A stretch of DNA of 64,000 nucleotides from Brevibacterium aurantiacum (GCF_900169065.1 NZ_FXZB01000009.1:1-64000), one strand, 5' to 3'; positions 17,249-27,025 are shown, counted from the stretch's first letter. The notes: generated by a model from the sequence alone, not told the origin. Numbers and translations: made by a program.

Positions 17249-17829
17249 CGACTACCAGCCCACGCCTTGTGAATTGGGAGAACGGCACGGATCTGGTCAT
17301 CGAGCTGCCGCTGGCTCTCGATGTCTCGACCGTCTGGTCCAAGCTCGTCGACGCAGAGACCGCCCGGACGTGGTTCGCGTCCTTCACCGTCGATGACGAC
17401 GGCATCGACGCGGACGGTGCGAGTGAGGAGACCAATCCCGCGATCACCTTCGATCTCGGTGAGACCCAGCTGCATGGGGAGATCCTCAGCTGCGAGGTCG
17501 AGGACCACGTTCTCGTCGAGCTCGAAGACTTCGGCGTGCTGGGGATTCAGCTGCTCGCCCTTGAACTCACGGATGGGGACGCGACCCTGCTGATCTTCAC
17601 GCAATCAGCTCCCGACGTTGAAAGTGCCCGGCTCAAGGCCGCTGACTTCGGACCGATGTGGGACACTCACCTGCGGCTGTTCGCTCGGACCCTGGGGCTC
17701 GATGTCGTCGAGGCTGGTGAGGAGGAGCTGCTCGCCCTCTACGCTGATCTCGAGCTCGAGGACAGTGAGGCTGAGAACGGCGCATCAGACGCCAGCGCAT
17801 CCGAGGACGGCGGGGCGAACGAAGAATGA
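17245..17829 (+). CDS. SRPBCC (START-like) domain protein
   Basis: Protein of 194 residues whose N-terminal ~150 residues look like the AHSA1/START-like lipid- or ligand-binding fold ([21 protein letters not shown], then [18 protein letters not shown] and a long C-terminal helix [15 protein letters not shown]). A Glu/Ala/Ser-rich acidic tail follows. The ligand is unknown. The ATG at 17245 overlaps the reductase stop, and its own stop overlaps the tsaD start (ATGA), so it lies in an AKR-SRPBCC-tsaD translational chain. Confidence 0.78.
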   Translation: MTTTSPRLVNWENGTDLVIELPLALDVSTVWSKLVDAETARTWFASFTVDDDGIDADGASEETNPAITFDLGETQLHGEILSCEVEDHVLVELEDFGVLGIQLLALELTDGDATLLIFTQSAPDVESARLKAADFGPMWDTHLRLFARTLGLDVVEAGEEELLALYADLELEDSEAENGASDASASEDGGANEE

Positions 17830-18905
17830 GCGAACCGCTGGTGCTGGGCATCGAATCCTCGTGTGACGAAACCGGAGTCGGGATCGTGCGGGGGCGGACG
17901 CTGCTGACCAACACGGTCTCTTCGTCGATGGATGAACACGTTCGCTTCGGCGGCGTGGTCCCCGAGGTCGCCTCCCGCGCACACGTTCAGGCCATCGGAC
18001 CGGCCATCGCATCGGCCTGCGATCAGGCAGGTATTGAGCTCAGTGACCTCGACGCGATCTCCGTGACCGCAGGCCCGGGCCTCAGCGGCGCGCTCATGGT
18101 CGGAGTCGGCGCCGCCAAGGGCCTGGCCGCAGCTCTCAACCTGCCTCTCTACGGGGTCAACCACCTGGCCGCGCACGTGGCAGTGGACCTCATCGCCGAG
18201 GACATCGACGGTCTCACCACACCGACCATCGCGCTGTTGGTCTCCGGCGGACACACGGAAATTCTGCGCATCGGCGATGTCCTCGACGACATCGAACTCA
18301 TCGGTGCCACCATCGACGATGCCGCCGGCGAGGCCTTCGACAAGACCGCGCGGCTGCTGGGACTGAACTACCCCGGCGGGCCGAACATCTCCAAGGCCGC
18401 CCTCGGGCAGCTCGACGGCACCGGCATCCCGGGGGATCGCAAGGCCGTGAAGTTCCCTCGCGGGCTGGCGAAGAAGCAGGACCTGCGGGATCCAGAACGT
18501 CGCTTCAACTTCTCCTTCTCCGGACTCAAGACCGCCGCGCTGCGGGAGGTCACGAAGGCCGAGACACTGGGAACGGACCTGCGGGTGGCCGACATCGCTG
18601 CGGGATTCGAGGACGCCGTCGTCGACGTGCTCGTGACCAAGACGCTGCTGGCCGCCGCCGACACCGGAATCGATCATGTTGTCCTCGGTGGGGGAGTCGC
18701 CGCGAACTCCCACCTGCGCGAAGTCCTCGGAGCCAGATGCGCCGAGGCGGGGGTGAGGCTGCGGGTGCCGCCGCTGAACCTGTGCACGGACAACGGGGCC
18801 ATGGTCGCAGCCCTCGGAGCCGAACTCGTCCGTCGCGGCATCGGACCCAGCGACCTGTCATTTGCTGCAGTCTCTTCATTGGATGTCGATCATGTCCTCG
18901 TCTGA
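17826..18905 (+). CDS. tsaD: tRNA N6-threonylcarbamoyltransferase TsaD
   Basis: Catalytic subunit that transfers threonylcarbamoyl from the AMP intermediate to A37 of tRNA. Features in its 359 residues: [14 protein letters not shown] at the N-terminus, PEVASRAH (46-53), the metal-binding HLAAH (His113 and His117), LVSGGHTE, and the C-terminal [12 protein letters not shown] with CTDNGAMVA. It works with TsaB and TsaE encoded 4 kb upstream. Confidence 0.96.
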   Translation: MSEPLVLGIESSCDETGVGIVRGRTLLTNTVSSSMDEHVRFGGVVPEVASRAHVQAIGPAIASACDQAGIELSDLDAISVTAGPGLSGALMVGVGAAKGLAAALNLPLYGVNHLAAHVAVDLIAEDIDGLTTPTIALLVSGGHTEILRIGDVLDDIELIGATIDDAAGEAFDKTARLLGLNYPGGPNISKAALGQLDGTGIPGDRKAVKFPRGLAKKQDLRDPERRFNFSFSGLKTAALREVTKAETLGTDLRVADIAAGFEDAVVDVLVTKTLLAAADTGIDHVVLGGGVAANSHLREVLGARCAEAGVRLRVPPLNLCTDNGAMVAALGAELVRRGIGPSDLSFAAVSSLDVDHVLV

Positions 18906-19479
18906 CCCGAACGCCGGCGACCAGAACGCCTACACCCACGACAGAAGCGGCGCCTCACGCGATGAGACCGCCTACGGCCCGAACTCGAAGGACCTGCCCG
19001 ACTACCTGCCGCCTCGGCGATCAGGTGACGGCTGGACTGTCGGTTCGGACGGGCAGAAGCACTGGGGCCTCAACGGGGCAGCGGGACTGATGCTGCTTGA
19101 TCCCGAGCAGGGAATCCTCATGCAGCACCGTGCCCTGTGGTCGGTCGAAGGCGGAACCTGGGGCTTCCCCGGTGGAGCCCGTGACCTGGGCGAATCCGCG
19201 ATCGAAGCGGCCGTGCGCGAATCATGGGAAGAGGCAGGAGTGCCCGACCTCGCGGGCGAGGACATCGACGTGCTCGACACTCATGTCCTCGACCTCGGCG
19301 ACTGGTCGTACACGACGGTCATCGCTCGGGTGAGACGTCACTTCGAACCGGTCATCAGTGACCCGGAGAGCATCGAACTCGCATGGGTGCCCATCGAGGA
19401 ACTCACCGACTACAACCTGCACTCCGGAGTCGCAGCAGCACTTCCGGAACTGTTGGAGATGCTCCGACCACACCTGTGA
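18892..19479 (+). CDS. NUDIX hydrolase
   Basis: The NUDIX box is complete: the 23-residue pattern starts GARDLGE, passes a 7-residue spacer and ends RESWEEAGV. The upstream GAAGLMLLD strand and GGTWGFPGG are typical, so the enzyme should hydrolyse a nucleoside diphosphate derivative with Mg2+. The first ~55 residues are polar and of low complexity. The ATG at 18892 overlaps the tsaD end by 14 nt; ATG at 18883 is an alternative. The stop codon lies in a 19-bp tandem repeat. Confidence 0.87.
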   Translation: MSSSDPNAGDQNAYTHDRSGASRDETAYGPNSKDLPDYLPPRRSGDGWTVGSDGQKHWGLNGAAGLMLLDPEQGILMQHRALWSVEGGTWGFPGGARDLGESAIEAAVRESWEEAGVPDLAGEDIDVLDTHVLDLGDWSYTTVIARVRRHFEPVISDPESIELAWVPIEELTDYNLHSGVAAALPELLEMLRPHL

Positions 19480-19512
19480 GCAGTGAGGCTGGCTGCGAGC
19501 AGTGCAGCCGGT
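19475..19512 (+). repeat. 19-bp tandem repeat over the NUDIX gene stop
   Basis: Units 19475-19493 and 19494-19512 share TG-GAGCAGTG at the start and match at about 14 of 19 positions. The first unit contains the stop codon. Confidence 0.55.
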
Positions 19513-19550
19513 AGTCCAGCCCCGTGCGGAGCGGAGACTGGCGTGAACCC

Positions 19551-20678
19551 TCAGGTGTATGAGGTGCGCAGGTCGTTGATCAGCGACCGGGTCACCTCGG
19601 TCAGCGATTCGCTGTCCTTGAACACGTTCTGCAGGCGCTGGTAGGGCACACCGCGGTCGATGATCGAGGTGATGGAGTTCAGCTCATCGACGCAGCCCAG
19701 ACGTTCGGCCACAGGGGCCAGACGTGCCACCTCATCGGCCAGGCACTCGGTGACCAGACGTTCATCAGCCTCGGCGTTCTCGATGATGATGGCGTCCACG
19801 CCGTAGCGGGCGGCACGCCACTTGTTCTCGTCGTGGAACCAGTCCGGCATGGTCGGCAATGTCTCACCGGCATCAAGGCGGGCAGAGAAGTCGTCGACGA
19901 GGCATTGGATGAGGGCCGTGATCGCAGTGATCTCCTCGAGAGTGGGCAGCCCGTCGCAGACCCTGACCTCGACGGTTCCCCAATTCGGGGCGGGACGAAT
20001 GTCCCAACGGATCTCATTGATGTTGTCGATGATGCCGGTGGTGAGCATATCGGCCACGTACTTCTCGTAGTCTGACCAAGCATCGAACTGGAACGGCAGG
20101 CCTGCGGTCGGCAGCTGCTGGAACATCATCGCCCGGTTCGAAGCGTAGCCGGTGTCGGTCCCGCCCCAGAAGGGTGATGATGCGCTCAGTGCCTGCAGGT
20201 GGGGGACGTAGGCGAGGAGGGCGTTGACGATCGGCAGCACCTTGTCGCGGGAGTCGATGCCTACGTGGACGTGCACGCCGAAGATGAGCATGTTCCGACC
20301 CCACCACTGGGTGCGGTCGACGAGCTCGAGGTAGCGGTCCTTGGCGCGAACCTCCTGAGACTGCCACTGAGCGAACGGGTGCGTGCCTGCGGACATGAGC
20401 TCGATCCCACGGTCTTCGGTCAGCGCACGCAGGGCGCCCATGGACGCGGCGAGGTCCTCGGCGATTCCCGATACCTGCTTGTGGACGCCGGTGACGAGTT
20501 CGATCGTGTTCGTGAGCATCTCGCCCACGATCCGCTTCTCGAATTCGGGCGCACGCTGAGCGACATCGGCGAGGAGAACCTCGGCGGCGGATGTCAGATC
20601 AAGGCTGTCTCCGTCCAACAGAGCCAGTTCCCATTCGACTCCAAGGGTGGAGCGGGGTGAGCGTGCGAAATCGACCAT
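19551..20678 (-). CDS. YbdK-type carboxylate-amine ligase (glutamate-cysteine ligase 2 family)
   Basis: ATP-grasp-like GCS2-family protein, probably forming gamma-glutamyl-cysteine or a related gamma-glutamyl amide. With the ATG at 20678 it has 375 residues, close to the mycobacterial homologue, which has the same VDFA-SPR-TLGVEWE start. Also seen are GVHVHVGI, SASSPFWGGTDTGYASNR and RWDIRPAPNWGTVEVRV. The start choice is backed by TATGAT 6 nt upstream and no Shine-Dalgarno, i.e. a leaderless message; a GTG at 20738 is the longer option. It lies behind the polyol genes but likely has its own promoter. Confidence 0.87.
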   Translation of the reverse strand: MVDFARSPRSTLGVEWELALLDGDSLDLTSAAEVLLADVAQRAPEFEKRIVGEMLTNTIELVTGVHKQVSGIAEDLAASMGALRALTEDRGIELMSAGTHPFAQWQSQEVRAKDRYLELVDRTQWWGRNMLIFGVHVHVGIDSRDKVLPIVNALLAYVPHLQALSASSPFWGGTDTGYASNRAMMFQQLPTAGLPFQFDAWSDYEKYVADMLTTGIIDNINEIRWDIRPAPNWGTVEVRVCDGLPTLEEITAITALIQCLVDDFSARLDAGETLPTMPDWFHDENKWRAARYGVDAIIIENAEADERLVTECLADEVARLAPVAERLGCVDELNSITSIIDRGVPYQRLQNVFKDSESLTEVTRSLINDLRTSYT

Positions 20679-20684
20679 GGATCG

Positions 20685-20690
20685 ATCATA
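20685..20690 (-). promoter_or_regulatory. -10 element for a leaderless carboxylate-amine ligase mRNA
   Basis: On the minus strand TATGAT is followed by 6 nt and the ATG at 20678. It matches TATAAT at five of six positions. Confidence 0.5.
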
Positions 20691-20740
20691 GTATTCCGCG
20701 CCCGTTTTTCTGGTCTCCGCCTGTTTATCGGACGTCACAT

Positions 20741-21838
20741 TCAGGCCGCGCGTGCGGTCTCATCGGGCAGTCGAGCACCGGACTGTGAGTCGAAGAGATG
20801 CAGGCGTGAGAGCTCGGGGACAACCCGGATCGTGTCACCTCTGGCCACACGGGTCCTGCCGCTGACCCTTGCCACGATCGGGATGTCGCCGGTGGCCGAC
20901 GTCGCCCGACCGTGCACATAGGCGTCGGCGCCGAGCTCCTCAACCAGCTCCACGCTGACTTCCAGACCGCCGTGAGATTCGACTCGGAAGTCCTCCGGGC
21001 GGATTCCGGCCGTGACACGAGAATCCGTGAGCTCTGAGCGCTGAGCCTCAGAGAGCCGGACCTCGGACTCACCGATGCGCAGCACTCCCTCTTGCAGCGG
21101 CAGGTCGATGAGGTTCATCGCGGGTGAGCCCATGAAGCCGGCGACGAAGAGGTTGGCGGGACGGTCGTAGAGCGCCCGCGGGGTGTCGACCTGCTGCAGT
21201 CGTCCCTCGGCGAGGACTGCGACGCGATCGCCCATCGTCATCGCCTCGACCTGATCGTGAGTGACATAGACCGTGGTGACGCCGAGGCGGCGCGTGAGTG
21301 AGGCGATCTGTGCACGGGTCTGGACCCGCAGCTTGGCATCGAGGTTGGACAGCGGTTCGTCCATGAGGAACACCTGGGGAGAGCGCACGATGGCCCGCCC
21401 CATGGCCACACGCTGTCGCTGCCCGCCGGAGAGAGCCTTGGGCTTGCGATCGAGGTAGGGTTCCAGATCGAGCAGTTGGGCGGCCTCACGAACGCGTTCA
21501 TTGCGCTCTGCTTTGGAGACTCCGGCGATCTTGAGTGCGAAGGCCATGTTCTCGCCGACGCTCATATGCGGGTAGAGCGCATAGTTCTGAAACACCATGG
21601 CGATGTCCCGTTCGCGCGGAGAGACTCCGGTGACGTCATCATCACCGATTCTGATGTGTCCGCCGTCGACGGGCTCGAGGCCCGCGAGCATGCGCAGCGT
21701 CGTGGACTTCCCACAACCGGATGGGCCGACTAGGACGAGGAACTCGCCATCGGCGATGTCGAGGCTGATCTCGTTGACCGAGGGCGTCAGGGCCTCTGGG
21801 TATTGACGCATTGCCTTATCGAAAGTGACTGTTGCCAT
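20741..21838 (-). CDS. MsmX/UgpC-type sugar ABC transporter ATPase
   Basis: ATPase subunit for carbohydrate importers. Walker A is GPSGCGKST, the signature LSGGQRQRVAMGRA, Walker B FLMDEPLSNLD, and a C-terminal TOBE/OB regulatory region (from ~235) contains GIRPEDFRVE and AHGRATSA-like segments. It has 365 residues from the ATG at 21838; a TTG 12 nt upstream is possible. The permeases and binding protein of the divergent operon have no ATPase of their own, so this subunit most likely energises them. It follows xylB, separated by 8 nt. Confidence 0.92.
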   Translation of the reverse strand: MATVTFDKAMRQYPEALTPSVNEISLDIADGEFLVLVGPSGCGKSTTLRMLAGLEPVDGGHIRIGDDDVTGVSPRERDIAMVFQNYALYPHMSVGENMAFALKIAGVSKAERNERVREAAQLLDLEPYLDRKPKALSGGQRQRVAMGRAIVRSPQVFLMDEPLSNLDAKLRVQTRAQIASLTRRLGVTTVYVTHDQVEAMTMGDRVAVLAEGRLQQVDTPRALYDRPANLFVAGFMGSPAMNLIDLPLQEGVLRIGESEVRLSEAQRSELTDSRVTAGIRPEDFRVESHGGLEVSVELVEELGADAYVHGRATSATGDIPIVARVSGRTRVARGDTIRVVPELSRLHLFDSQSGARLPDETARAA

Positions 21839-21846
21839 GGTGAATC

Positions 21847-23433
21847 TCAACCTTCCACGGGTGCCTGGGCACCCGACGATCTGCGGTGATCATTGTCTGA
21901 GTTCTCGTGGGCGGGACGTGTTGCGTCAATGACGTTTGTGTTCGTGTACGAGTGGTACTGCTGTCGCACCTGCGACGGTCGCGGGTGGAGCGTCGCGACG
22001 AGCTCGACCTGCCACCTCGGCGAGGTTCCGGTCAGTGTCCAGGCCGCCTGCCGGGCGGCTCCGATGGCCACATATTCGGCCTGTTCGGGCACGTCGATGG
22101 GGACGGTGAAGATGTCTCTGGCGACCTCTCGCACTGCTGGGTTGCGGGCGGCTCCGCCGATGAGGAAGAGGCGTTGGACTTTGACGCCCTGACGCAGCAC
22201 CGCGTCGAGTCCGTCCGCCAACCCGCACAGCATGCCTTCGACGAAGGCTCGGGCCACGTTCTCCGGGGTCGAATTCGCCAAGGTCATGCCCTCCAAACGA
22301 GCCGTCGCGCTCGGAAGATTGGGGGTGCGCTCGCCTTCGAAATAGGGGACGAGAGTGAGGCCGTTGGCCCCCGGACTCGAGGCAAGTGCCAGGGCGGCCA
22401 CGTCGGTGTGGCTGGCGCGCAGCAGCGCGGCCGCGGAATCGAGGACTCGGGCGGCGTTGAGGGTGGCGACGAGGGGGAGTCGCCCGCCGTCGGCCGAGGC
22501 GAATCCCGCGACCATTCCCGAGGAATCGTTGATCTCCAGTCGGGTCGGGCTGAAGACTGTCCCCGAGGTGCCGATCGAGATGATGACATCACCGGGGGCG
22601 GCTCCGAGCCCGAGCGCCGCGGCCGCATTGTCGCCGGCCCCGGGACCCACGAGGATGCCCTCGGGTGTGTGACCGGCGCTCTCATGGGGAGCCAGGACGC
22701 GGGGGAGAACGATGGGGGCGGTGGTGGGGCCGAGCTCATCGGTCGCTGGCGAGCCGTCCGTGGTGGAACCGGTAGTGGTGGAACCGGTCGCCTCCCGCGC
22801 CGGGGCACCGAAGGCCGCGCGGAAGAGGTCGAGGTCGTAGCGTCCGGTCACGGCCGAGAAGTACGCGGTGCCGCTGGCGTCGGAGGCATCGGTGACGAGT
22901 GCTTCAAGGTCAGGTCCGCGCAGTGCAGACGAGCTGCTTGGCCCGTGGCCCAGGAGCCGCCAGGTCAGCCAATCATGGGGCAGAGCCACGGCCGCCACCC
23001 GGGAGGCATTGTCGGGTTCATGATCGCGCAGCCACCGCAGCTTGGCTCCGGTGAAGGACGCGACAGGAACCACTCCGGCCCGGTCGACGAACTCATCGGC
23101 ACCGATCTCAGCGATGAGTGCTCGTGCTGCCCCGTCGCTGCGCAGATCGTTCCAGAGCAGAGCATCGCGGATGACCTGTCCGTGTCGATCGAGAGCGATG
23201 AGGCCGTGCTGCTGTCCGCTGATGCTCACAGCTGCGACGTCGGCGAATCCTCCTGCCTCGGAGACCGCCTGCTGCAGTGCCGACCACCAGGCTTCGGGGT
23301 CGACTTCGGTTCCGGCCGGGTGCGGGGCCGAGCCGCTGCGCAGGATCCCGCCTGTGGAAGGGTCGACGATGACGACCTTGCAGCTCTGCGTCGAGGAGTC
23401 GACGCCGGCAACCAATCTGCGATCGACGCTCAT
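21847..23433 (-). CDS. xylB: xylulokinase
   Basis: FGGY-family kinase phosphorylating D-xylulose to xylulose-5-phosphate for the pentose phosphate pathway. The phosphate-binding start GVDSSTQSCKVVIVD is intact, followed by SISGQQHGL, LLWNDLRS, GAGDNAAAALGLG and GTSGTVF, and near the end FLIGGAARNP. Of 528 residues, about 25 around residue 215-240 form a Gly/Ser/Thr insertion encoded partly by a 15-bp tandem repeat (22762-22791). The start overlaps the regulator stop by 4 nt. With the dehydrogenase of the divergent operon it would complete D-arabitol catabolism. Confidence 0.93.
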   Translation of the reverse strand: MSVDRRLVAGVDSSTQSCKVVIVDPSTGGILRSGSAPHPAGTEVDPEAWWSALQQAVSEAGGFADVAAVSISGQQHGLIALDRHGQVIRDALLWNDLRSDGAARALIAEIGADEFVDRAGVVPVASFTGAKLRWLRDHEPDNASRVAAVALPHDWLTWRLLGHGPSSSSALRGPDLEALVTDASDASGTAYFSAVTGRYDLDLFRAAFGAPAREATGSTTTGSTTDGSPATDELGPTTAPIVLPRVLAPHESAGHTPEGILVGPGAGDNAAAALGLGAAPGDVIISIGTSGTVFSPTRLEINDSSGMVAGFASADGGRLPLVATLNAARVLDSAAALLRASHTDVAALALASSPGANGLTLVPYFEGERTPNLPSATARLEGMTLANSTPENVARAFVEGMLCGLADGLDAVLRQGVKVQRLFLIGGAARNPAVREVARDIFTVPIDVPEQAEYVAIGAARQAAWTLTGTSPRWQVELVATLHPRPSQVRQQYHSYTNTNVIDATRPAHENSDNDHRRSSGAQAPVEG

Positions 23434-24419
23434 GGGGACTCCTCGGTCTGCGCGGTGATCTGCGCGGCGGTCTGCGACTGTGATCCAGCAGGGTCGAGGA
23501 TCTCTCGGGCCAGCGCTTCATCGACGATGGCGACATCGAGGATTCCGGCGGCGCACGCCGCTCGAACCGCCTCGGCGCGCTGAGCCCCGCGAGCCACTCC
23601 GACAGTGGTCGCCGCGTTTCTCAGCTGGTCGAGGGTGACGGCGATGACGCGATCGTCGATGGTGTCGACATCGGCTCCGGCAGCGTTGAAGAGACGTCCG
23701 GACGCCTCGGCGACGGCACCGTCGGCCACGCCTGCCGCTCGCTGCTCAGGGCTGCACTTCTCCCACACCGAGGACTGTTCCTCCGCCCAAGCAGCCACGG
23801 AGATGACCGCGAGGTCGAGATCGTCGGCTGCCGCCAGGGCGCCGGAGATCTCCGGCAGGGCACTGAGATCTGCGGCGGTTTCGGCCTCGGTGACCAGCAG
23901 CGGAGCCGGAAGTCGGACCATGGTCACGGCGGCGTCCTGGCCCAGTCGGGCAAAGATCCCGGAACTGGGTCGATGCGAACCGAGCTGGAGCGCACCGGCG
24001 AGTTGGACGACCGTGCAGCGGGGGAGTGCGGGAGCGAATTCTGCGGCCGCGTCGAGTGTGCGTGACCAGGCCAGCCCGATGCGCATTCCCGGTCGGGCAC
24101 GACGATCGACGTAGGAGAGTGCGGCCCGACCCATTCGCTGAGCGGCATCTGACTCGTTGTCGTCTTCGACGACGATCGCCGAGCTCAACCCGAGCGCCGC
24201 CGCGAGCTGCTCGGCCATCCCATCTTCGTCGGTGGCATCGGCTTCGATGGAGATCGTGACGACCCCGCTGTCGACCGCTTCCTGGAGCAGACGGGCGATC
24301 TGGAAGCGGCTGAGCCCGTGGGCCTTGCCGAGCTCGACCTTCGAACTGCCCTGGACATAGTGCTCTCTGGCCAGCTGAGCCAGGAACCGGCGGTGTCTGG
24401 CGGTGGGTGCTGCGCTCAT
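23430..24419 (-). CDS. SorC-family sugar/polyol-responsive transcriptional regulator
   Basis: N-terminal helix-turn-helix (~20-50; HYVQGSSKVELGKAHGLSRF then IARLLQEA) and a C-terminal SorC/DeoR-type sugar-phosphate sensor domain (GMRIGLAWSRTL; QLAGAL). The protein has 329 residues from the ATG at 24419, which has GAAGGGAGAG upstream. It is the first gene of the minus-strand arm of the polyol module and should control both arms through the four half-sites at 24455-24530. Whether it represses or activates, and which phosphorylated sugar it senses, cannot be read here. Confidence 0.88.
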   Translation of the reverse strand: MSAAPTARHRRFLAQLAREHYVQGSSKVELGKAHGLSRFQIARLLQEAVDSGVVTISIEADATDEDGMAEQLAAALGLSSAIVVEDDNESDAAQRMGRAALSYVDRRARPGMRIGLAWSRTLDAAAEFAPALPRCTVVQLAGALQLGSHRPSSGIFARLGQDAAVTMVRLPAPLLVTEAETAADLSALPEISGALAAADDLDLAVISVAAWAEEQSSVWEKCSPEQRAAGVADGAVAEASGRLFNAAGADVDTIDDRVIAVTLDQLRNAATTVGVARGAQRAEAVRAACAAGILDVAIVDEALAREILDPAGSQSQTAAQITAQTEESP

Positions 24420-24454
24420 GGCTCTCCCTTCAGGATCGACAGCGATCACGCCGC

Positions 24455-24530
24455 TGCTCATCTGTGATCTATTGCACATCTGATTAAATCATGACACAGT
24501 ATTGCACATATGAGCACCGATGCTCATATG
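24455..24530. promoter_or_regulatory. operator array of the polyol regulon, four TGCWCATMTG half-sites
   Basis: TGCTCATCTG (24455), TGCACATCTG (24473), TGCACATATG (24503) and TGCTCATATG (24521) are direct repeats with starts 18, 30 and 18 bp apart. The last two also build a perfect inverted repeat, CATATGAGCA (24507-24516) and TGCTCATATG (24521-24530) with 4 nt between. The array fills the divergent region between the regulator and the binding-protein gene and is the best candidate operator for the SorC-type protein. Confidence 0.7.
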
Positions 24531-24593
24531 TTTTTCGTCAAGCACACCCGACGGCGGGCAGCGATCCCGCAATGACGAGGGAAGGCAATTACG

Positions 24594-25952
24594 ATGAAGC
24601 AGAAGATCACGAGCCGGGCTGTCACAGCGGCGGCCATCGGAGTGGTCGGAGCACTCACACTCGCAGGGTGTGGTGGCGCCGGGGGCAGTTCGAGCGGCGG
24701 AGGCAATGAAGAAGTCAACGTTCTCATGGTCAACAACCCGCAGATGCAGGACCTGCAGAAGCTCACCGCGGAGCATTTCACCAAGGACACCGGCATCAAG
24801 GTCAACTACACGGTGCTGCCGGAGAATGAGGTGCGCGCCAAGATCGGTCAGGAGTTCTCCGCACAGGCAGGCAACTACGATGTGGCCTCGATGTCGAACT
24901 ACGAAGTGCCGACCTACGCAAAGAACGGGTGGCTGACCTCGATGGACGAGGGCGTCGTCGACGCCGAGGGGTTCAACCAGGGCGACATCCTCGCCCCGAT
25001 GGCCGAATCGATGACCTTTGAGGACCAGATCTACGGAGAGCCGTTCTACGGCGAGGGCTCCTTCCTGATGTACCGGAAGGACATCTTCGAAAAGGCCGAT
25101 GCGACGATGCCGGACGATCCCACCTGGGATGAAGTGGCCGATCTGGCGAAGAAGGTCGACGGTGCCGAGAAGGGAACCAAGGGCATCTGCCTGCGCGGCC
25201 TGCCCGGCTGGGGAGAGATGTTCGCTCCGCTGACGACCGTGGTCAACACCTTCGGCGGAACCTGGTTCGATGAGAACTGGGAGGCCCAGGTCGACTCCAA
25301 GGAGTTCAAGGAAGCAGCGAACTTCTACGTCGACCTCATCAAGGACCACGGTGAATCGGGAGCACCGCAGGCCGGATACACCGAATGCCTGACCAACCTG
25401 CAGCAGGGCAATGTGGCGATGTGGTACGACTCGACGGCGGCGACGGGCACGCTCGAAGCCGATGACTCACCGGTCAAGGACAAGATCGGCTATGTCGCAG
25501 CCCCGGTGAAGGACACCGAGTCGAGTTCCTGGCTCTACACCTGGGCCTGGGGCATCCAGAAGGCAGGGAAGAACCAGGATGCGGCCAAGCAGTTCGTGGC
25601 CTGGGCCTCCTCACAGGACTACGAGGAGACCGTTGCCGAGGAACTGGGCTGGCAGCACGTGCCAGCCGGCAAGCGCACCTCGACCTACGAGAACGCCGAC
25701 TACCAGAAGGCCGCCGCGCCGTTCTACAAGCAGACCGAGGAGGCCATCAACTCCGCCGATCCGAAGAATCCCGGTGTGCAGCCGCGCCCGACGCTGGGAG
25801 TGCAGTTCGTGACGATTCCCGAGTTCGCCGACTTGGCGACGGGCATCTCTGAAGACATCAGCTCTGCGATCGCCGGACGCACCACAGTCGACAAGGCTCT
25901 GCAGAAGGGACAGAAGGAAGCAGAGAAGGTCGGAGACAAGTACAAGAAGTGA
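24594..25952 (+). CDS. polyol/sugar ABC transporter substrate-binding lipoprotein
   Basis: Family 1 extracellular solute-binding protein of 452 residues. The signal peptide ends in the lipobox LAGC (Cys26), so it is anchored in the membrane outer face. A Gly/Ser linker follows. The mature part has the SmoE-like pattern (YDVASMSNYEVPTYAKNGWL; GEPFYGEGSFLMYRKDIF; LYTWAWGI) and ends in a Lys-rich tail. It begins the plus-strand arm of the polyol operon. A 10-bp hairpin separates it from the permease genes, which would let it be made in excess over them. Confidence 0.9.
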   Translation: MKQKITSRAVTAAAIGVVGALTLAGCGGAGGSSSGGGNEEVNVLMVNNPQMQDLQKLTAEHFTKDTGIKVNYTVLPENEVRAKIGQEFSAQAGNYDVASMSNYEVPTYAKNGWLTSMDEGVVDAEGFNQGDILAPMAESMTFEDQIYGEPFYGEGSFLMYRKDIFEKADATMPDDPTWDEVADLAKKVDGAEKGTKGICLRGLPGWGEMFAPLTTVVNTFGGTWFDENWEAQVDSKEFKEAANFYVDLIKDHGESGAPQAGYTECLTNLQQGNVAMWYDSTAATGTLEADDSPVKDKIGYVAAPVKDTESSSWLYTWAWGIQKAGKNQDAAKQFVAWASSQDYEETVAEELGWQHVPAGKRTSTYENADYQKAAAPFYKQTEEAINSADPKNPGVQPRPTLGVQFVTIPEFADLATGISEDISSAIAGRTTVDKALQKGQKEAEKVGDKYKK

Positions 25953-25961
25953 TCTAGGCGG

Positions 25962-25995
25962 GCTGGGGCGCAGGCTTTCGCGTCGGCGCCCCAGC
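25962..25995 (+). terminator. intercistronic hairpin after the binding-protein gene
   Basis: GCTGGGGCGC (25962-25971) pairs with GCGCCCCAGC (25986-25995) across a 14-nt loop. It is a partial terminator or mRNA-stabilising structure that would raise the ratio of binding protein to permeases. Confidence 0.55.
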
Positions 25996-26015
25996 ACCCG
26001 CACTCCCACCGCAGT

Positions 26016-26047
26016 CCACTGCTACCCACTGCTGCCCCACTGCCGCA
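26016..26047 (+). repeat. 10-11-bp tandem units before the first permease gene
   Basis: Three units beginning CCACTGC at 26016, 26026 and 26037, in the 122-nt spacer behind the hairpin. Function unknown. Confidence 0.45.
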
Positions 26048-26074
26048 CGCTGCGTCCATCACCGGAGGTTGTCC

Positions 26075-27025
26075 ATGTCAGCTCCTGCGCAAGATCGCCG
26101 AACCCAGGCGGCACCCGCGCCCACATCGCCCAGACCTGCATCCTCGAGTGCTCGTGAGCGGTGGTCGCGGCGAGCCCCGATGCTGCCGGCACTGATCTTC
26201 GTCATCCTCGTCACGCAGATTCCGTTCGCGATCACCATCGTCATCTCGTTCATGAAGTGGAACGCGGCCTATCCCGATGACATCAGCTTCGGGACCCTGC
26301 GCAACTACATCACGGTCTTCACGAATGCGGACCTGCTGCGTGCAGTGTTCGTCACCGTCGGGCTCACGGTCTCGGTGGTGCTGGTCTCGGCCGTGCTGGG
26401 GCTGGCCATCGCGCTCCTCCTCGATCGCAAATTCATCGGGCGCGGATTCGTGCGCACGCTGATGATCACCCCGTTCCTGATCGTGCCCGTGGCCGCGGCG
26501 CTGCTGTTCAAGCATGCGATCTTCAACCCGTCCTACGGGCTGGTCAACGGTCTGCTGACCACCGTCTTCGGTGAGAACGCGCCCCAACCGGACCTGATGA
26601 GCACTTCTCCGCTGCTGGGCATCGGCATTGTGCTCGTCTGGCAGTGGACCCCGTTCATGATGCTCATCATGCTGGCGGGTCTGCAGTCACGGCCAATGGA
26701 CGTCTACGAGGCGGCACTGGTCGACGGAGCAGGACCTGGGCAGACGTTCCGGTTCATCACGCTGCCGCACCTGCGCCGCTACATCGAACTCGCGGCCCTG
26801 CTCGGCACGATCTACATCGTCCAGAACTTCGACACCGTCTTCACGATGACCTCCGGCGGACTCGGAACCGCGAACCTGCCGTATGTCATCTACCAGGAGT
26901 TCTTCGTGGCCCAGGACTACGGAGTCGCCTCCGCAGTCGGCGTCATCGTCGTCATCGCCTCGCTCGTCATCGCGACCTTCGCACTGCGAACCGCGTCCAC
27001 CCTGCTCAAGGAGGAGAACTCATGA
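26075..27025 (+). CDS. polyol/sugar ABC transporter permease (SmoF-like)
   Basis: Inner membrane permease with six predicted helices and the cytosolic EAA loop VYEAALVDGAGPGQTFRFITLPHLR, through which it couples to the ATPase. It has 316 residues; the first ~30 are Ala/Pro/Arg-rich. The ATG at 26075 has GGAGG at 26064-26068. The gene overlaps the second permease by 4 nt. Confidence 0.92.
   Translation: MSAPAQDRRTQAAPAPTSPRPASSSARERWSRRAPMLPALIFVILVTQIPFAITIVISFMKWNAAYPDDISFGTLRNYITVFTNADLLRAVFVTVGLTVSVVLVSAVLGLAIALLLDRKFIGRGFVRTLMITPFLIVPVAAALLFKHAIFNPSYGLVNGLLTTVFGENAPQPDLMSTSPLLGIGIVLVWQWTPFMMLIMLAGLQSRPMDVYEAALVDGAGPGQTFRFITLPHLRRYIELAALLGTIYIVQNFDTVFTMTSGGLGTANLPYVIYQEFFVAQDYGVASAVGVIVVIASLVIATFALRTASTLLKEENS

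Noticed and set aside
21907-23583. 558-residue open frame opposite xylB
   Set aside because: Shadow of xylB; the sequence is Gly/Arg-rich with no domain.
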